DNA of 64,000 bases from Siphonodentalium dalli (taxonomy: Eukaryota > Mollusca > Scaphopoda > Gadilida > Siphonodentaliidae), in contig CP136069.1 in assembly GCA_032622095.1 (NCBI GenBank), forward strand, positions 5,814,976 to 5,878,975, given 5' to 3'. Shown piece by piece: positions 63,251 through 64,000 of the stretch. Within the stretch, counting starts at the first letter, position 1, and every line of letters starts with the position of its first letter. The notes below the pieces were generated by a model. The model ran no database searches and was not told the origin of the DNA. It was given only the letters and a program-made list of their open reading frames with translations. The translations under genes were made by a program, and so were the position numbers.

Positions 63251-63290
63251 AGTCATCATTAATATCATCATCGGGAATGAACTGAACAGT

Positions 63291-63684
63291 CAAGTCTGAG
63301 TTTAATGTGCCAGTCATTTACAGAATGAGGTCCTCTGTTGGTGAATTTAGTGACGCTCTCCTGCATTGTGGGCTAGAATCACAAAGTTCACCCTCTGCAG
63401 ACCTCATTCTGCTTAGACCTCATCTGCTATGGGAGACATAGACTCAGATTGAAGTTCCCAAATGGTGAATATTGTGATGTACACCCGTTGGGAACCTCGA
63501 TTGTGTAGAAGTTTCTAAAGAAATTTGATAATAAAGAAACTTTCAAGAGAAGATGAAGCCTAAGCAGAATGAGGTATCATAGGGTGAATTTAGTGATGCT
63601 AGCCCGATGTGTGGGATAGCGTCACTGAATTCACCATTTGGGGACCTCATTCTGCAACTTACAGGCAAACTAAACTCAGGCTTG
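63291..63684. mobile_element. MITE family A, long form, in the 3' flank
   Basis: Ends CAAGTCTGAGTTTAATGTG/AAACTAAACTCAGGCTTG, two hairpins and the long spacer. The flanks TGAACAGT and CGTACAGT match in 6 of 8 positions. Confidence 0.75.
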
Positions 63685-63818
63685 CGTACAGTACTAAAAC
63701 TGCTGACTAAAATCATCATCCGACATCGTCCCCATGAGACAGACCAAGGTCAACAAACACCGTACTTATTATCAAAAATCATCAGCAGTCACTGAATCTC
63801 AGAGATATCATTCATTAA

Positions 63819-64000
63819 CCCTTTACTCAACAAACCGGCCAAAAACGGCCAAATAAAGCTTCAACAGCCTAAAATATCTTGGGTCTGTCTCAATAGAACC
63901 ATACAAATATGGATATCATTGGAACCGGCTCCTTGACCACATTGTGATAGTTACAGTTATGCCCTGTGCCAATGCATTCTCTTACAATTTTATAATTTTT
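63819..64000. mobile_element. MITE family B, cut by the window end
   Basis: TTAA at 63815-63818, CCCTTTACTCAACAAACCGG and the CAGCCTAAAATATCTTGGGT segment; the first hairpin arm is interrupted after GCATTCTCTTA, where AT-rich sequence follows. Confidence 0.75.

Overview
The window is animal nuclear DNA. It holds a spliced gene with GT-AG introns, minisatellites, and very many DNA transposons and MITEs, with no bacterial signals. The mix of a hAT transposase, a KIAA1958-type tyrosine recombinase, Helitron ends, piggyBac-like TTAA MITEs and a tRNA-derived SINE suits a marine invertebrate genome, perhaps a lophotrochozoan. I cannot name the phylum with confidence.

Backbone. One host gene runs left to right: the 3' half of SPEF2/KPL2 (sperm flagellar protein 2, the counterpart of Chlamydomonas CPC1), an axonemal central-apparatus protein of motile cilia and sperm tails. 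Eighteen exons between 4286 and 63250 join with consistent phases into 831 codons including the stop (830 residues), all on the + strand. The 5' half, with its CH and adenylate-kinase-like domains, lies to the left of the window. About 2.5 kb of coding sequence is spread over 59 kb, and the introns consist mostly of repeats.

Layout. 1-2317: 5'-truncated Jockey/CR1-like retroposon on the - strand, whose 3'UTR is an array of six covarying hairpins, broken upstream by a MITE. 2.3-15.2 kb: the first four SPEF2 exons, minisatellites, MITEs and a tyrosine-recombinase gene (10716-12524, -). 15.2-24.4 kb: a complete-looking 4.5 kb hAT transposon inserted in a minisatellite, then a TTAA-phased array and three exons. 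24.4-36 kb: nested MITEs, a non-autonomous hAT, a Harbinger-like and a piggyBac-like insertion, and three exons. 36.7-41.2 kb: a decayed 4.4 kb hAT-type element with about 430 bp internal inverted repeats. 41.8-50 kb: Helitron-like ends, mariner-like MITEs and four exons. 50.6-59.4 kb: a TIR element with long flanking repeats, a 30 bp satellite with 399 bp higher-order structure, and four more minisatellites around one exon. 59.4-64 kb: the last three exons, a SINE with a nested MITE, and more MITEs.

Recurring themes. (1) Pieces of SPEF2 exon ends, with their splice sites, are copied again in nearby introns, sometimes as arrays and once inside a MITE. (2) MITEs and minisatellites often end 14-40 bp upstream of SPEF2 acceptors. 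(3) Paralogous empty sites inside this window identify target duplications for piggyBac-like (TTAA), Harbinger-like (TTA) and mariner-like (TA) MITEs.
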